Below, piece after piece: positions 9,401-16,071 of a DNA stretch of 64,000 bases; positions within the stretch are counted from its first letter, which is position 1; each line of letters starts with the position of its first letter. The notes under the pieces are model-generated. The model was not told where the DNA came from, ran no database searches, and worked only from the letters and a program-made list of their open reading frames with translations. Source of the stretch: [Empedobacter] haloabium (lineage in GTDB: Bacteria > Pseudomonadota > Gammaproteobacteria > Burkholderiales > Burkholderiaceae_D); the NCBI GenBank assembly GCA_008011715.2, contig CP136508.1, positions 992,001 to 1,056,000 of the forward strand. The letters run 5' to 3'. Position numbers and translations under genes: made by a program.

Positions 9401-9895
9401 GGCGACGACCTGGCCGGCAACGACCTGATGTACATCCCGTCGAAGTTCGGTTCGGGTGAAGTCATCTTCAAGGGCGATACGGCGGCAAACCGCGCCAACG
9501 AAGAGAAGTTCTGGGCGATCGTGGACGGCAACCGCGCACTGCGCGACTCGGCCGGCAAGGTCGTGGGCCGCAACACCAGCTTCGCGCCATGGACCAACAC
9601 CTTCGACCTGCGCATCTCGCAGGAAGTGCCGGGCTTCTGGCAGGGCCACAAGGGTGTCGTGACCTTCGACCTGTTCAACGTGGGTAACCTGTTGAACAAG
9701 AAGTGGGGCCGCATCAACGAAGTGGGCTTCCAGTCGGCCGGCGCGCAAGCCCGTTCGTTCGTGGACTTCGCCGGCATCGACGCCAGCGGCAAGTACATCT
9801 ACCAGCTGCGCGACAAGGTCGAGGACTTCGACGTGCGCCAGGCCAAGGGCGAATCGCAGTGGGCCCTGCAGGCGACCGTGAAGTACGAATTCTAA
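6458..9895 (+). CDS. Oar-like TonB-dependent outer-membrane receptor with carboxypeptidase-regulatory-like domain
   Basis: 1145 aa. Residues 1-28 are a signal peptide ending VAQ. Residues about 33-115 form a carboxypeptidase-regulatory-like beta-sandwich (GRVLGADGNPAAGATVTI), then a plug domain (NTLTIDGVSV, GYTGGNINAVTKSGTN) and a large beta-barrel ending in Phe, as expected of an outer-membrane protein. This architecture is that of the Oar family. The substrate cannot be read from sequence; context (exported deaminase upstream, exported nucleases downstream) hints at nucleic-acid-derived ligands. ATG at 6458 follows a GGGGTT ribosome-binding-like stretch. A strong terminator follows, so it is probably monocistronic. 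Confidence 0.9.
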   Translation: MMNHKRLRLTQIALSLSIALASLPTVAQNTTSAIGGRVLGADGNPAAGATVTITHVESGSVSNVTADAQGRYVARGLRVGGPYTITIEKNGVTEKRENVFVNLAETASVDAQLGQPMQTVVVAGSTVRNDRFSKTTMGAGTNISATELAIQGSINRNLQDYARTDPRVSQTDKERGELSVAGQNSRYNTLTIDGVSVSDTFGLEASGSPTSKQPISIEAIQSVQVNVANYDVTQKGYTGGNINAVTKSGTNKVKGSVYYVFRNDSTVGDRFNQSTGEYYEPAKFKETTKGATVGGPLIKDKLFIFANYEKLESTRTAPSFGPVGSALTNVAITPNAIAQAQQIAKNSYGLDVGNDVVPGGTMLDVTDKLLKFDWNISDDHRAMFRWSKTEQTEPIFPGLSATGISLNSYWYNQAKVIETKVAQLTSDWTPTFSTEVKLSVRDYDSVPKLNSQLPLIGLRFSGALPAGAPAGTSTNDRFLNFGTENSRQRNILGTKTDDYYVGANWQLGAHEVKFGADYQKNEIYNAFVQNIFGNYTFACQQGIGYEFLPRQANGAEGVLASCGNTVNAATIEAAVLENFRRGRPVSYQTTIANAGYTLDDAVAKFTTKNTGLFLQDTWTINPQLTISGGVRVDSIDVGSRPLVNAAVAAPTVARTTPTGRQTGGFGLDNTNTFDGQKLWQPRFGFNYNLESARRTQVRGGVGLFQGSAMAVWLSNPFQNAGVATAVAGCGTSGLAACDTRGGLFSSDINNQPIPSTGKPAASVDILAPGLRQPSVWKANLAVDHELPWYNLVVSAEYLKTDVRDAIYYRNVNIGEATRIGSDGRELYYTAQGYNTDCWNSTGARITTGACNGLRARSGANANFANVLVATGTKQGGSNLATLSLSRPLISGLGWSVSYTYTESKEVSPLTSSTSNSNWSGRSVFNPNEEVVANSSYLVKDRINAVLNFRKRFFGAYNTTFGLFYEGRSGKPYSWTFNNDMNGDDLAGNDLMYIPSKFGSGEVIFKGDTAANRANEEKFWAIVDGNRALRDSAGKVVGRNTSFAPWTNTFDLRISQEVPGFWQGHKGVVTFDLFNVGNLLNKKWGRINEVGFQSAGAQARSFVDFAGIDASGKYIYQLRDKVEDFDVRQAKGESQWALQATVKYEF

Positions 9896-9920
9896 GGTCC
9901 GCATGACTTAGTTTCACCGA

Positions 9921-9950
9921 AAGGCCGGCGAGCGATCGCCGGCCTTTTTT
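9921..9950 (+). terminator. Intrinsic terminator of the Oar-like receptor gene
   Basis: Perfect ten-base stem AAGGCCGGCG/CGCCGGCCTT with loop AGCGAT, running into six Ts in total. Confidence 0.9.
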
Positions 9951-10054
9951 CATGGGCGAGCCGCTCTGTAACACAAGGTTTCACACGCAGATTTGGCGTG
10001 CAACGAGCTTGCTCCCCCCTGTACAATAAACGGTTCGAATTCCCTACCTGCGCC

Positions 10055-11734
10055 ATGAAATTCTCCCTGCACACACTTGCCGCCGCGGCCGCCGCCTTCG
10101 TTCTGGCGGGCTGCGCCACGACCGCGCCCGGCACCGCCGAAATCAACCTGGTCGCACTGAACGACCTGCACGGCCACCTGGAAGCCGACAAGTTCACCTA
10201 CGCCGGCGTGGGCGAAAAAACGCCGCGCACCGTGATGGCCGGCGGCATCGACACGCTGGCCGGCGCGCTGCAGGCCTGGCGCAAGGAAGACGGCGAGCTG
10301 CTGCTGGTGGGCGCGGGCGACATGATCGGCGCCAGCCCGGCGCTGTCGGCAATGTGGGCGGACGAGCCGACCCTGGGTGCGCTCGATCTGCTCGGGTTGC
10401 AGGCGACGTCGGTGGGCAATCACGAGTTCGACCAGGGCCGCGTCGAACTGCTGCGCCAGCAAAAGGGCGGCTGCGCGTCGCCCCGGCCGGACAAGGCCTG
10501 CCGCTTCGACGGCAGCTACGCCGGCGCGAAGTTCAGCTACCTGGCCGCCAACGTCATCGACGCCAAGACCCGCAAGCCCCTGCTGCCGGCCTACCGCATC
10601 CTCGAATCGAAGGGCGTGAAGATCGCCTTCATCGGCGCGGTGCTGCAGGACACGGCCGAGGTCGTGGCCGCCGCCGGCATCGCCGGCCTGCAGTTCGGCG
10701 ACGAGGCCGATGCCGTCAACCGCCTGCTGCCGGAACTGCGCAAGCAGGGCGTGGGGGTGTTCGTCGTGCTGCTGCACCAGGGCGGCCGCACGGCATCCGA
10801 ATTCGACAAGCAGTATTGCGACGACCTGGAGGGCGAGCTGGTCCCGGTCGTCAAGAAGCTCGACCCGGCCATCCGCCTCGTCATCAGCGGCCACTCGCAC
10901 AAGGGTTACCTGTGCAAGGTGGGCGACAAGCTGGTCACCCAGGCGCAAATGGGCGGGCATATGCTGTCGCGCATCAAGCTGGTGGTGGACCGGCAAACGA
11001 ACCGGCTGGTGGATGTCAGCGCGCGCAACGTCGTCATGGCGCAGGGCGCCTATCCGGCCGACCCGCGTGCCGAGGCCTACCTGGCCAAGGTGCGCGCGCG
11101 CGGCAATGCGGAACTGGCCAAGCCGGTGGCGAAGATCGGCGTGGCCTCCGTCACGCGCGCGCTGACCGGCAGCGACGAATCCGCGCTGGGCAACCTGATC
11201 GCCGATGCGACCCTGCACGCGGGCCGCCCGTTCGGCGCGCAGATCGCGTTCATGAACGTGGGCGGCATCCGTGCCACCCTGGAAACCGGGCCGGGCAACG
11301 TCGTCTCGAAGGGCCAGGCGCTGGCGGTGCTCCCGTTCGGCAATACGCTGACGGTGATGAACCTGACGGGCACGCAGATCCGGGCGCTGCTCGAGCAGCA
11401 GTGGGTCGGCGACAAAGTGGAATCGCGCGGCCTGCTGCAGGTCTCGGAAGGCTTCAGCTATAGATACGACCTGCGCAAGCCGGCCGGCCAGCGCGTGCTG
11501 GAAGTGAGCTTGAACGGTGTGCCGCTGGACGATAACGCGTCCTACCGCGTGGCCGCCAACAACTTCATCGCCGAGGGTGGCGACGCGTTCCCGATGTTCG
11601 CCAAGGGCACCAATCGCGCCGAGACGGGCGTGCGCGACATCGATTCGCTGACGTCCTATCTGACCTACCGCGAACAGCAGCGCAAGCCGGCCGGGCTGGC
11701 AGCCGAACAGCCGCGCATCCGCCGCGCGCAATAA
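10055..11734 (+). CDS. 5'-nucleotidase / metallophosphatase lipoprotein
   Basis: 559 aa. The start is set at ATG 10055 because it gives a lipoprotein signal with lipobox LAGC (Cys20); an in-frame ATG at 9998 would bury it. The N-terminal calcineurin-like phosphoesterase domain shows LNDLHGHLE, GAGDMIGASP, NHEFDQGR and SGHSHKGY metal-site motifs. The C-terminal 5'-nucleotidase domain shows NVGGIRATLETG and AANNFIAEGGDAF. The predicted activity is release of phosphate from extracellular nucleotides, yielding nucleosides; UDP-sugar or cyclic nucleotide hydrolysis is also known in the family. It is the first gene of a three-gene operon, ten bases before the PLD-fold gene. Confidence 0.92.
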   Translation: MKFSLHTLAAAAAAFVLAGCATTAPGTAEINLVALNDLHGHLEADKFTYAGVGEKTPRTVMAGGIDTLAGALQAWRKEDGELLLVGAGDMIGASPALSAMWADEPTLGALDLLGLQATSVGNHEFDQGRVELLRQQKGGCASPRPDKACRFDGSYAGAKFSYLAANVIDAKTRKPLLPAYRILESKGVKIAFIGAVLQDTAEVVAAAGIAGLQFGDEADAVNRLLPELRKQGVGVFVVLLHQGGRTASEFDKQYCDDLEGELVPVVKKLDPAIRLVISGHSHKGYLCKVGDKLVTQAQMGGHMLSRIKLVVDRQTNRLVDVSARNVVMAQGAYPADPRAEAYLAKVRARGNAELAKPVAKIGVASVTRALTGSDESALGNLIADATLHAGRPFGAQIAFMNVGGIRATLETGPGNVVSKGQALAVLPFGNTLTVMNLTGTQIRALLEQQWVGDKVESRGLLQVSEGFSYRYDLRKPAGQRVLEVSLNGVPLDDNASYRVAANNFIAEGGDAFPMFAKGTNRAETGVRDIDSLTSYLTYREQQRKPAGLAAEQPRIRRAQ

Positions 11735-11744
11735 GGAGAACATC

Positions 11745-12986
11745 GTGCGCCGTATTCTTGCCACCGCATTGCTGGCGGCCTGCGCCGGCAGCGCCCACGC
11801 CGACTTCCGCATCCCCGGCTTCGAGCTGGTGCTGACGACGCCTGTCGAGACGACGCTGGCCAATCCCGACCTGCGCGATCCCATCGCCGTCTGGTGCGAG
11901 CTGTTCGACAACGCCCGGCACGACATCGCGATCGGCCAGTTCTACGCCGCCGGCAAGGCCGGCAGCCCGTTCGACAAGGTGATCGAGCGGCTGGAAGCGG
12001 CCGGCAAGCGCGGCGTGAAGATCCGCTTCTTGCTCGACAAGAAAGGCATCGGGCTGTCCGACGCCGCCACCTTGGACCGCCTGCGCGCGATCCCGAACCT
12101 GGACCTGCGCATCCTCGACTACAGCCAGCTGACGGGCAACGGCATCATCCACGCCAAATACGTGCTGGCGGACGGCAAGGTGGCTTTTGTCGGTAGCCAG
12201 AACTTCGACTGGCGCGCGTTCACGCACATCCACGAGACGGGCCTGCGGATCGACGATCCCGTCATCGTCGGCCAGGTGGCGGCGATCTTCGAGCAGGACT
12301 GGCGCGCCCAGGCCGTACTGGCGCAGGGCGCCAAGGTGACGCCGCTGCAGGCCAAGGCGGCCGCGTTGCCGGCCCAGACCGAGCTGGCCCGCCCATCCTA
12401 CCTGCTGGCCAGCCCGGCGGCGTATAACCCGCCCGGCGTGCGCGACTCCGAATCCGGCTTGCCCGCCTTGCTGGCCGAGGCCAGGGAAGAGGTGCGCATC
12501 CAGCTGCTCGATTACGCGCCGCTGTCGTACGGGCCGCAGGGCAAGCGGCCGTACTACGCGGTCATCGACAACGCCGTGCGTGCCGCCGCCAACCGCGGCG
12601 TGAGGATCAGGCTGATGGTGTCGAACTGGAACCTGGAAGCGCCCGCGCTGCCGTACCTGAAAAGCCTGGCGGTGCTGCCGAACGTGGAGATCCGCGTCGT
12701 CACGTTGCCGCAGGCGTCCAGCGGCTTCATTCCGTTCGCCCGCGTCATCCACAGCAAGACGATGACGATCGACGGCAAGCTGGCCTGGGTCGGCACCAGC
12801 AACTGGGCCGGCGGCTACCTGGACCTGTCGCGCAACCTGGAAGTCGTGCTGCGCAACGAGGCGATGGCGCGCCGCGTGAGCGCGCTGCACGAGCAGCTGT
12901 GGAGCTCGTCGTACGCGCAAAAACTGGACATCAATCGCGATTACCCGAAACCGAACAAGGCAACCGAAAAGGCAGCAACCGAATGA
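11745..12986 (+). CDS. Exported phospholipase D-fold protein resembling PLD3/PLD4 nucleases
   Basis: 413 aa, GTG start at 11745 with AAGGAG seven bases upstream. Residues 1-19 are a signal peptide (GSAHA). Two HKD motifs are intact: H136-A-K138-x4-D143 with GSQN following, and H336-S-K338-x4-D343 with GTSNW following, so two half-sites can form one active site. Segments such as LLDYAPLSYGP, RPYYAVIDNAVRAAANRGV and VSNWNLEAPALPYLKSL resemble the animal PLD3/PLD4 family, which are 5' single-strand exonucleases rather than lipases. The neighbours, a 5'-nucleotidase and an S1/P1 nuclease, support a nuclease role. The family resemblance is from memory and not from an alignment. Confidence 0.85.
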   Translation: MRRILATALLAACAGSAHADFRIPGFELVLTTPVETTLANPDLRDPIAVWCELFDNARHDIAIGQFYAAGKAGSPFDKVIERLEAAGKRGVKIRFLLDKKGIGLSDAATLDRLRAIPNLDLRILDYSQLTGNGIIHAKYVLADGKVAFVGSQNFDWRAFTHIHETGLRIDDPVIVGQVAAIFEQDWRAQAVLAQGAKVTPLQAKAAALPAQTELARPSYLLASPAAYNPPGVRDSESGLPALLAEAREEVRIQLLDYAPLSYGPQGKRPYYAVIDNAVRAAANRGVRIRLMVSNWNLEAPALPYLKSLAVLPNVEIRVVTLPQASSGFIPFARVIHSKTMTIDGKLAWVGTSNWAGGYLDLSRNLEVVLRNEAMARRVSALHEQLWSSSYAQKLDINRDYPKPNKATEKAATE

Positions 12987-14044
12987 AGAAACTCGCATGC
13001 ACGCTGGCGCTGGCCGGCGCTTTCGCCACCGTCTCCGCCAGCGCGCTGGCATGGGGCAATGACGGCCACCGCGCCGTCGGCGCCATCGCCGACAAGCTGA
13101 TCAAGGGCAGCAACGCCGAGAAGCAGGTCGCGGCCCTGCTGCTGCCGGGCGAGAGCCTGGAGAAGGTGGCCACGTGGGCGGACTGCGTCAAGGGCAACTG
13201 GTGCGGTCCGCAGACGCCGGAGATGATCGACTACGTCAACGCCAACCCGAAGCATTCCGAGTACCACTACACGGACGTGCCGTTCCAGCTGGACGAATAC
13301 CATGACCACGGCGTCGGCACATTCGACGACGACATCGTGCAGACCCTGAAGAGCGCGATCGCCGTCCTGCAGGGCAAGGACACGCCGCAAACCAACCCGC
13401 ACCGCTTCAGCAAGCGCCAGGCGCTCTTGATCGTCACGCACCTGGCCGGCGACATCCACCAGCCGCTGCACGTGGGCGCCGGCTTCGTCGGCAAGAACGG
13501 CAAGTTCGTCGTGCCGAAGTCGCATGGCGAAGTGGATTCGCTGAACGTGTTCGACTCGCGCGGCGGCAACAACCTGCTGCTGGACGACGCCGTGCTGACG
13601 GCCACCAGCGACAAGCTGATTCCGCCGGCGCCGCCGAAGGAAGGCGCCGCGCCAGCCGCATCGAAGTCGCCGACGAAACCGTTCCATTCGTATTGGGACA
13701 CCACGGTGGTGGATTACGCGATGCGCCGTTCCAGCACGCGCACGCCGGAGCAGTTCGCGCAGTACGCCATCGACAGCAAGCCCACGGTCTCCGTCAACAC
13801 GGGCGACGTGTCGGGCTGGCCGTACCAGTGGGCCAACGAGTCGCTGGCGGTGTCGAAAGCGGCCCACAAGGACGTGACGGTGGGTGCCGTGTCGACGCAG
13901 ACCAGCAGGAGCGGCGAGTCGTACAAGGTGTGGGCGCTGACGGTGCCGGAAAACTATCCGGTGCCATCCTCCGCGCTGGCACGCGAGCAGCTGATCAAGG
14001 GCGGGTATCACCTGGCGGCGCTGCTGCGGGCGATCTGGCCATAA
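12983..14044 (+). CDS. Exported S1/P1-type zinc nuclease
   Basis: 353 aa. ATG 12983 overlaps the PLD-gene stop (ATGA). The signal peptide ends ASALA, so the mature protein begins at W24; in this family the N-terminal Trp amino group is a zinc ligand. All nine trinuclear-zinc ligands can be placed: W24, H29, D67, H95, H153, D157, H163, H235 and D239, with the HLAGDIHQPLH and HSYWD motifs intact. S1/P1 enzymes cut single-stranded DNA and RNA and remove 3'-phosphates. A 13-residue longer gap between D67 and H95 and a Pro/Ala-rich stretch (about 213-233) are unlike fungal P1. It is the last gene of the operon and converges on the deoR-type gene. Confidence 0.95.
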   Translation: MKKLACTLALAGAFATVSASALAWGNDGHRAVGAIADKLIKGSNAEKQVAALLLPGESLEKVATWADCVKGNWCGPQTPEMIDYVNANPKHSEYHYTDVPFQLDEYHDHGVGTFDDDIVQTLKSAIAVLQGKDTPQTNPHRFSKRQALLIVTHLAGDIHQPLHVGAGFVGKNGKFVVPKSHGEVDSLNVFDSRGGNNLLLDDAVLTATSDKLIPPAPPKEGAAPAASKSPTKPFHSYWDTTVVDYAMRRSSTRTPEQFAQYAIDSKPTVSVNTGDVSGWPYQWANESLAVSKAAHKDVTVGAVSTQTSRSGESYKVWALTVPENYPVPSSALAREQLIKGGYHLAALLRAIWP

Positions 14045-14063
14045 TTCGCCGATACCCCTGGGG

Positions 14064-14819
14064 TTAGGCCAGCGTCACCCCGATCCCCATCTCCCGATAA
14101 GGCGCCAGCAGCGCCTCGTCCGTCTCCGCGCTGACGACGATCCGGTCGATCGTCGCCAGCGGCGCGATCGCGAACGGCGCCGCCGTTCCCAGCTTTTCCG
14201 GCGAAGCCAGCACCACGGTGCTGCGCGCGGCCGCGCTGATCGCCCGCTTCATGCACGCCTCGTCGTAATCCCCTGTCGTGATGCCGGCCTCCGGATCGAG
14301 GCTGCACACACCCATGAAAAACACGTCGGTGTGGATCTGGCCGATGGCTTCCAGTGCCTGCGCGCCGCAGGCCACGATCGAGTGCTTGAAGAGCCGGCCG
14401 CCGATCATGATCACCTCCACATTCGGATGCTCGACCAGTTCCACCGCGATGGACGGGCTGTGCGTGACGACGGTGGCGCGCAGCTCGCGCGGCAGGGCGC
14501 GCGCCAGCTGCACGGCGGTCGTGCCGCCGTCGATGAACACCACCTGGCCGGGTTCGACCAGTGCCGCCGCCGCGCGTGCGATGGCGGGCTTGGTGTCGGT
14601 CGAGATGGTGGTGCGCACGGCGAAATTGGCCGCTGCCGGCGAGGCGGGCAGGGCGCCGCCGTGGACGCGCCGCAGCAGGCCTTCCTTGGCCAGCTCGCGC
14701 AGGTCGCGGCGGATGGTGTCTTCGGACAGGCCGAGCGACTCGGACAGGGTACGCGCCACGATCTGGCCTTCTTCGCCCAGGATCTTGAGCAGCAGTTGCT
14801 TGCGTTGACTGGTCAGCAT
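14064..14819 (-). CDS. DeoR-family transcriptional regulator
   Basis: 251 aa with start at MLTSQRK (14819); upstream in-frame ATGs fall inside the operator-like repeats and are less likely. N-terminal DeoR winged helix (LSESLGLSEDTIRRDLRELA, then RRVHGGALP) and a C-terminal sugar-phosphate isomerase-like sensor domain (FIDGGTTA, NVEVIMIGGRL, DVFFMGVCSLD, DYDEACMKRA). DeoR members usually repress sugar-phosphate or nucleoside genes and are relieved by a phosphorylated sugar. It is divergent from the nudK-like gene across 71 bases that hold ten-base direct repeats, so it probably controls itself and that gene. The ligand is unknown. Confidence 0.9.
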   Translation of the reverse strand: MLTSQRKQLLLKILGEEGQIVARTLSESLGLSEDTIRRDLRELAKEGLLRRVHGGALPASPAAANFAVRTTISTDTKPAIARAAAALVEPGQVVFIDGGTTAVQLARALPRELRATVVTHSPSIAVELVEHPNVEVIMIGGRLFKHSIVACGAQALEAIGQIHTDVFFMGVCSLDPEAGITTGDYDEACMKRAISAAARSTVVLASPEKLGTAAPFAIAPLATIDRIVVSAETDEALLAPYREMGIGVTLA

Positions 14820-14820
14820 A

Positions 14821-14860
14821 TGCACGAAATTTCTTGAGATTGCACGATATTGCATGATAT
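14821..14860. promoter_or_regulatory. Ten-base direct repeats in the deoR/nudK divergent promoter
   Basis: Read in exact ten-base steps: TGCACGAAAT, TTCTTGAGAT, TGCACGATAT, TGCATGATAT. Three of the four are close copies and the second is weak. One-turn spacing puts the copies on the same helix face, as expected for cooperative repressor binding. This is a candidate operator of the adjacent DeoR-type protein. Confidence 0.55.
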
Positions 14861-14890
14861 CGTAAAAATACGCAAACACGAGGAGCGATC

Positions 14891-15502
14891 ATGCAGATCC
14901 GGATCAAGGAAGTGAAAACGCTGGCGGACGACTGGTACGTGCTGAAGAAAACCACGTTCGACTACCGCCGCCGCGACGGCACCTGGCAGACGATGTCGCG
15001 CGAGACCTACGACCGCGGCCATGGCGCCGTGATCCTGCTGTACAACCTGGCGCGCCGCACGGTGGTCCTGGTGCGCCAGTTCCGCTTCCCCGCCTACGGC
15101 TACGGCGGTGCGCACGACGGCTACCTGCTGGAGGCCCCGGCCGGCCTGCTCGACACCGCCACGCCGGAACAGCGCATCCGCGCCGAGGTGGAGGAGGAGA
15201 CGGGTTACCGCGTGCATGACGTGCGGCGCGTGTTCGAGGCATTCATGAGTCCCGGCTCGGTGACGGAGCGGCTGTATTTCTTCGTGGCCGAATACGAACC
15301 GGACAGCCGCGTGGGCACGGGCGGCGGCGTCGAGCAGGAAGGCGAGGACATCGAAGTGGTGGAGCTGGACATCGATGCCGCGCTGGCGATGGTGGCCGAT
15401 GGCCGCATCGAGGACGGCAAGACGATCATGCTGCTGCAGCATGCCGCGCTGGCGTTGTTCCGGGAAGGTAGCGGCGCGCCCACGGGCAGCGGGATGCTCT
15501 AG
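14891..15502 (+). CDS. nudK: NudK-like Nudix hydrolase
   Basis: 203 aa. Strong resemblance to E. coli NudK (GDP-mannose pyrophosphatase): TYDRGHGAVILLYN, VVLVRQFRFP, the Nudix region GLLDTATPEQRIRA then EVEEETGY, and the NudK-type FMSPGSVTER and GGGVEQEGEDIEVVEL. The Nudix catalytic core (E-x-x-E-E-x-G) is present, but the first Glu of the canonical GX5E is Thr here. Substrates could be a nucleotide sugar or ADP-ribose. ATG is preceded by GAGGAG. It is divergent from the DeoR-type regulator and followed 31 bases later by a cytochrome c gene. Confidence 0.85.
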   Translation: MQIRIKEVKTLADDWYVLKKTTFDYRRRDGTWQTMSRETYDRGHGAVILLYNLARRTVVLVRQFRFPAYGYGGAHDGYLLEAPAGLLDTATPEQRIRAEVEEETGYRVHDVRRVFEAFMSPGSVTERLYFFVAEYEPDSRVGTGGGVEQEGEDIEVVELDIDAALAMVADGRIEDGKTIMLLQHAALALFREGSGAPTGSGML

Positions 15503-15533
15503 AATCGGGGCATACCACCACAGGAGAAAATCA

Positions 15534-15851
15534 ATGAAACAAGTCGTTGCAGCAAGCCTGTTGTCGCTCGCCGCCGCCGTTGCCGCCAGCGCGGCGCATG
15601 CGGCCACGCCGGAAGAACTGGCGAAATCGAAGAACTGCATGGCCTGCCATGCGACCGCCACCAAGCTGGTGGGGCCGGCCTACAAGGACGTCGCCGCCAA
15701 ATACAAAGGCCAGAAGGATGCCGAGGACAAGCTGGTGCAGAAGGTCATGAAGGGTGGCGCCGGCGTGTGGGGTCCGGTGCCGATGCCGCCGAATGCCGTG
15801 TCGGATGCGGAGGCGCATACGCTCGTGAAATGGATCCTGGCGCAGAAATGA
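15534..15851 (+). CDS. Small periplasmic class I c-type cytochrome (c551/c552-like)
   Basis: 105 aa. ATG 15534 follows AGGAG. A signal peptide (AAHA, residues 1-23) precedes the single haem motif C35-M-A-C-H39. A late GPVPMPPN segment supplies the Met ligand, typical of cytochrome c551/c552. It would carry electrons in the periplasm, for instance to a terminal oxidase. A link with PuuD, which also handles electrons through a haem c domain, is possible but speculative. The gene is followed by a repeat pair and a bidirectional terminator. Confidence 0.92.
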   Translation: MKQVVAASLLSLAAAVAASAAHAATPEELAKSKNCMACHATATKLVGPAYKDVAAKYKGQKDAEDKLVQKVMKGGAGVWGPVPMPPNAVSDAEAHTLVKWILAQK

Positions 15852-15865
15852 GGGTTGGGGGGCTG

Positions 15866-16017
15866 CTTGGGGTCTGTCCCTTCGGGACTGACCCCGGTTT
15901 TAATCGCTGGCGCTTGAGCACCCTGGCGTTCTACAGGCGCTGATAAAAACCGGGGTCAGTCCCCTGAGCGTGCCAGCAACATGGCTCAGTGCCGACACTT
16001 ACCGGGGACAGACCCCA
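15866..16017. repeat. Inverted pair of type A units, second unit interrupted
   Basis: The first unit (15866-15901) is intact and nearly identical to 5596-5632, including the GCTT flank. The second (15945-16017) begins AAAACCGGGGTCAGTCCCC but its arms are separated by about 40 extra bases (15965-16003) before GGGGACAGACCCC resumes. Confidence 0.8.
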
Positions 16018-16024
16018 CCCCCCT

Positions 16025-16055
16025 AAAAAAAACGCCCGCAATCGCGGGCGTTTTT
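16025..16055. terminator. Bidirectional intrinsic terminator
   Basis: Twelve-base stem AAAAACGCCCGC/GCGGGCGTTTTT with loop AATC. It has an A-run on the left and a T-run on the right, so it can end both the cytochrome c transcript and the minus-strand transporter operon. Confidence 0.92.
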
Positions 16056-16071
16056 GCATCAGCACCGTCGC

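Noticed and set aside
6482..9904. 1140-codon open frame antisense to the Oar-like receptor gene
   Set aside because: It is a shadow of codon bias in high-GC DNA: the protein has no domain, is rich in Arg/Val/Gly/Ala and lies wholly opposite a gene with clear signal peptide, plug and barrel.
12899..12982. Longer N-terminus for the S1/P1 nuclease
   Set aside because: An upstream in-frame ATG exists but would place 28 polar residues before the signal peptide and overlap the PLD gene deeply; ATG 12983 gives a clean signal peptide and ATGA coupling.
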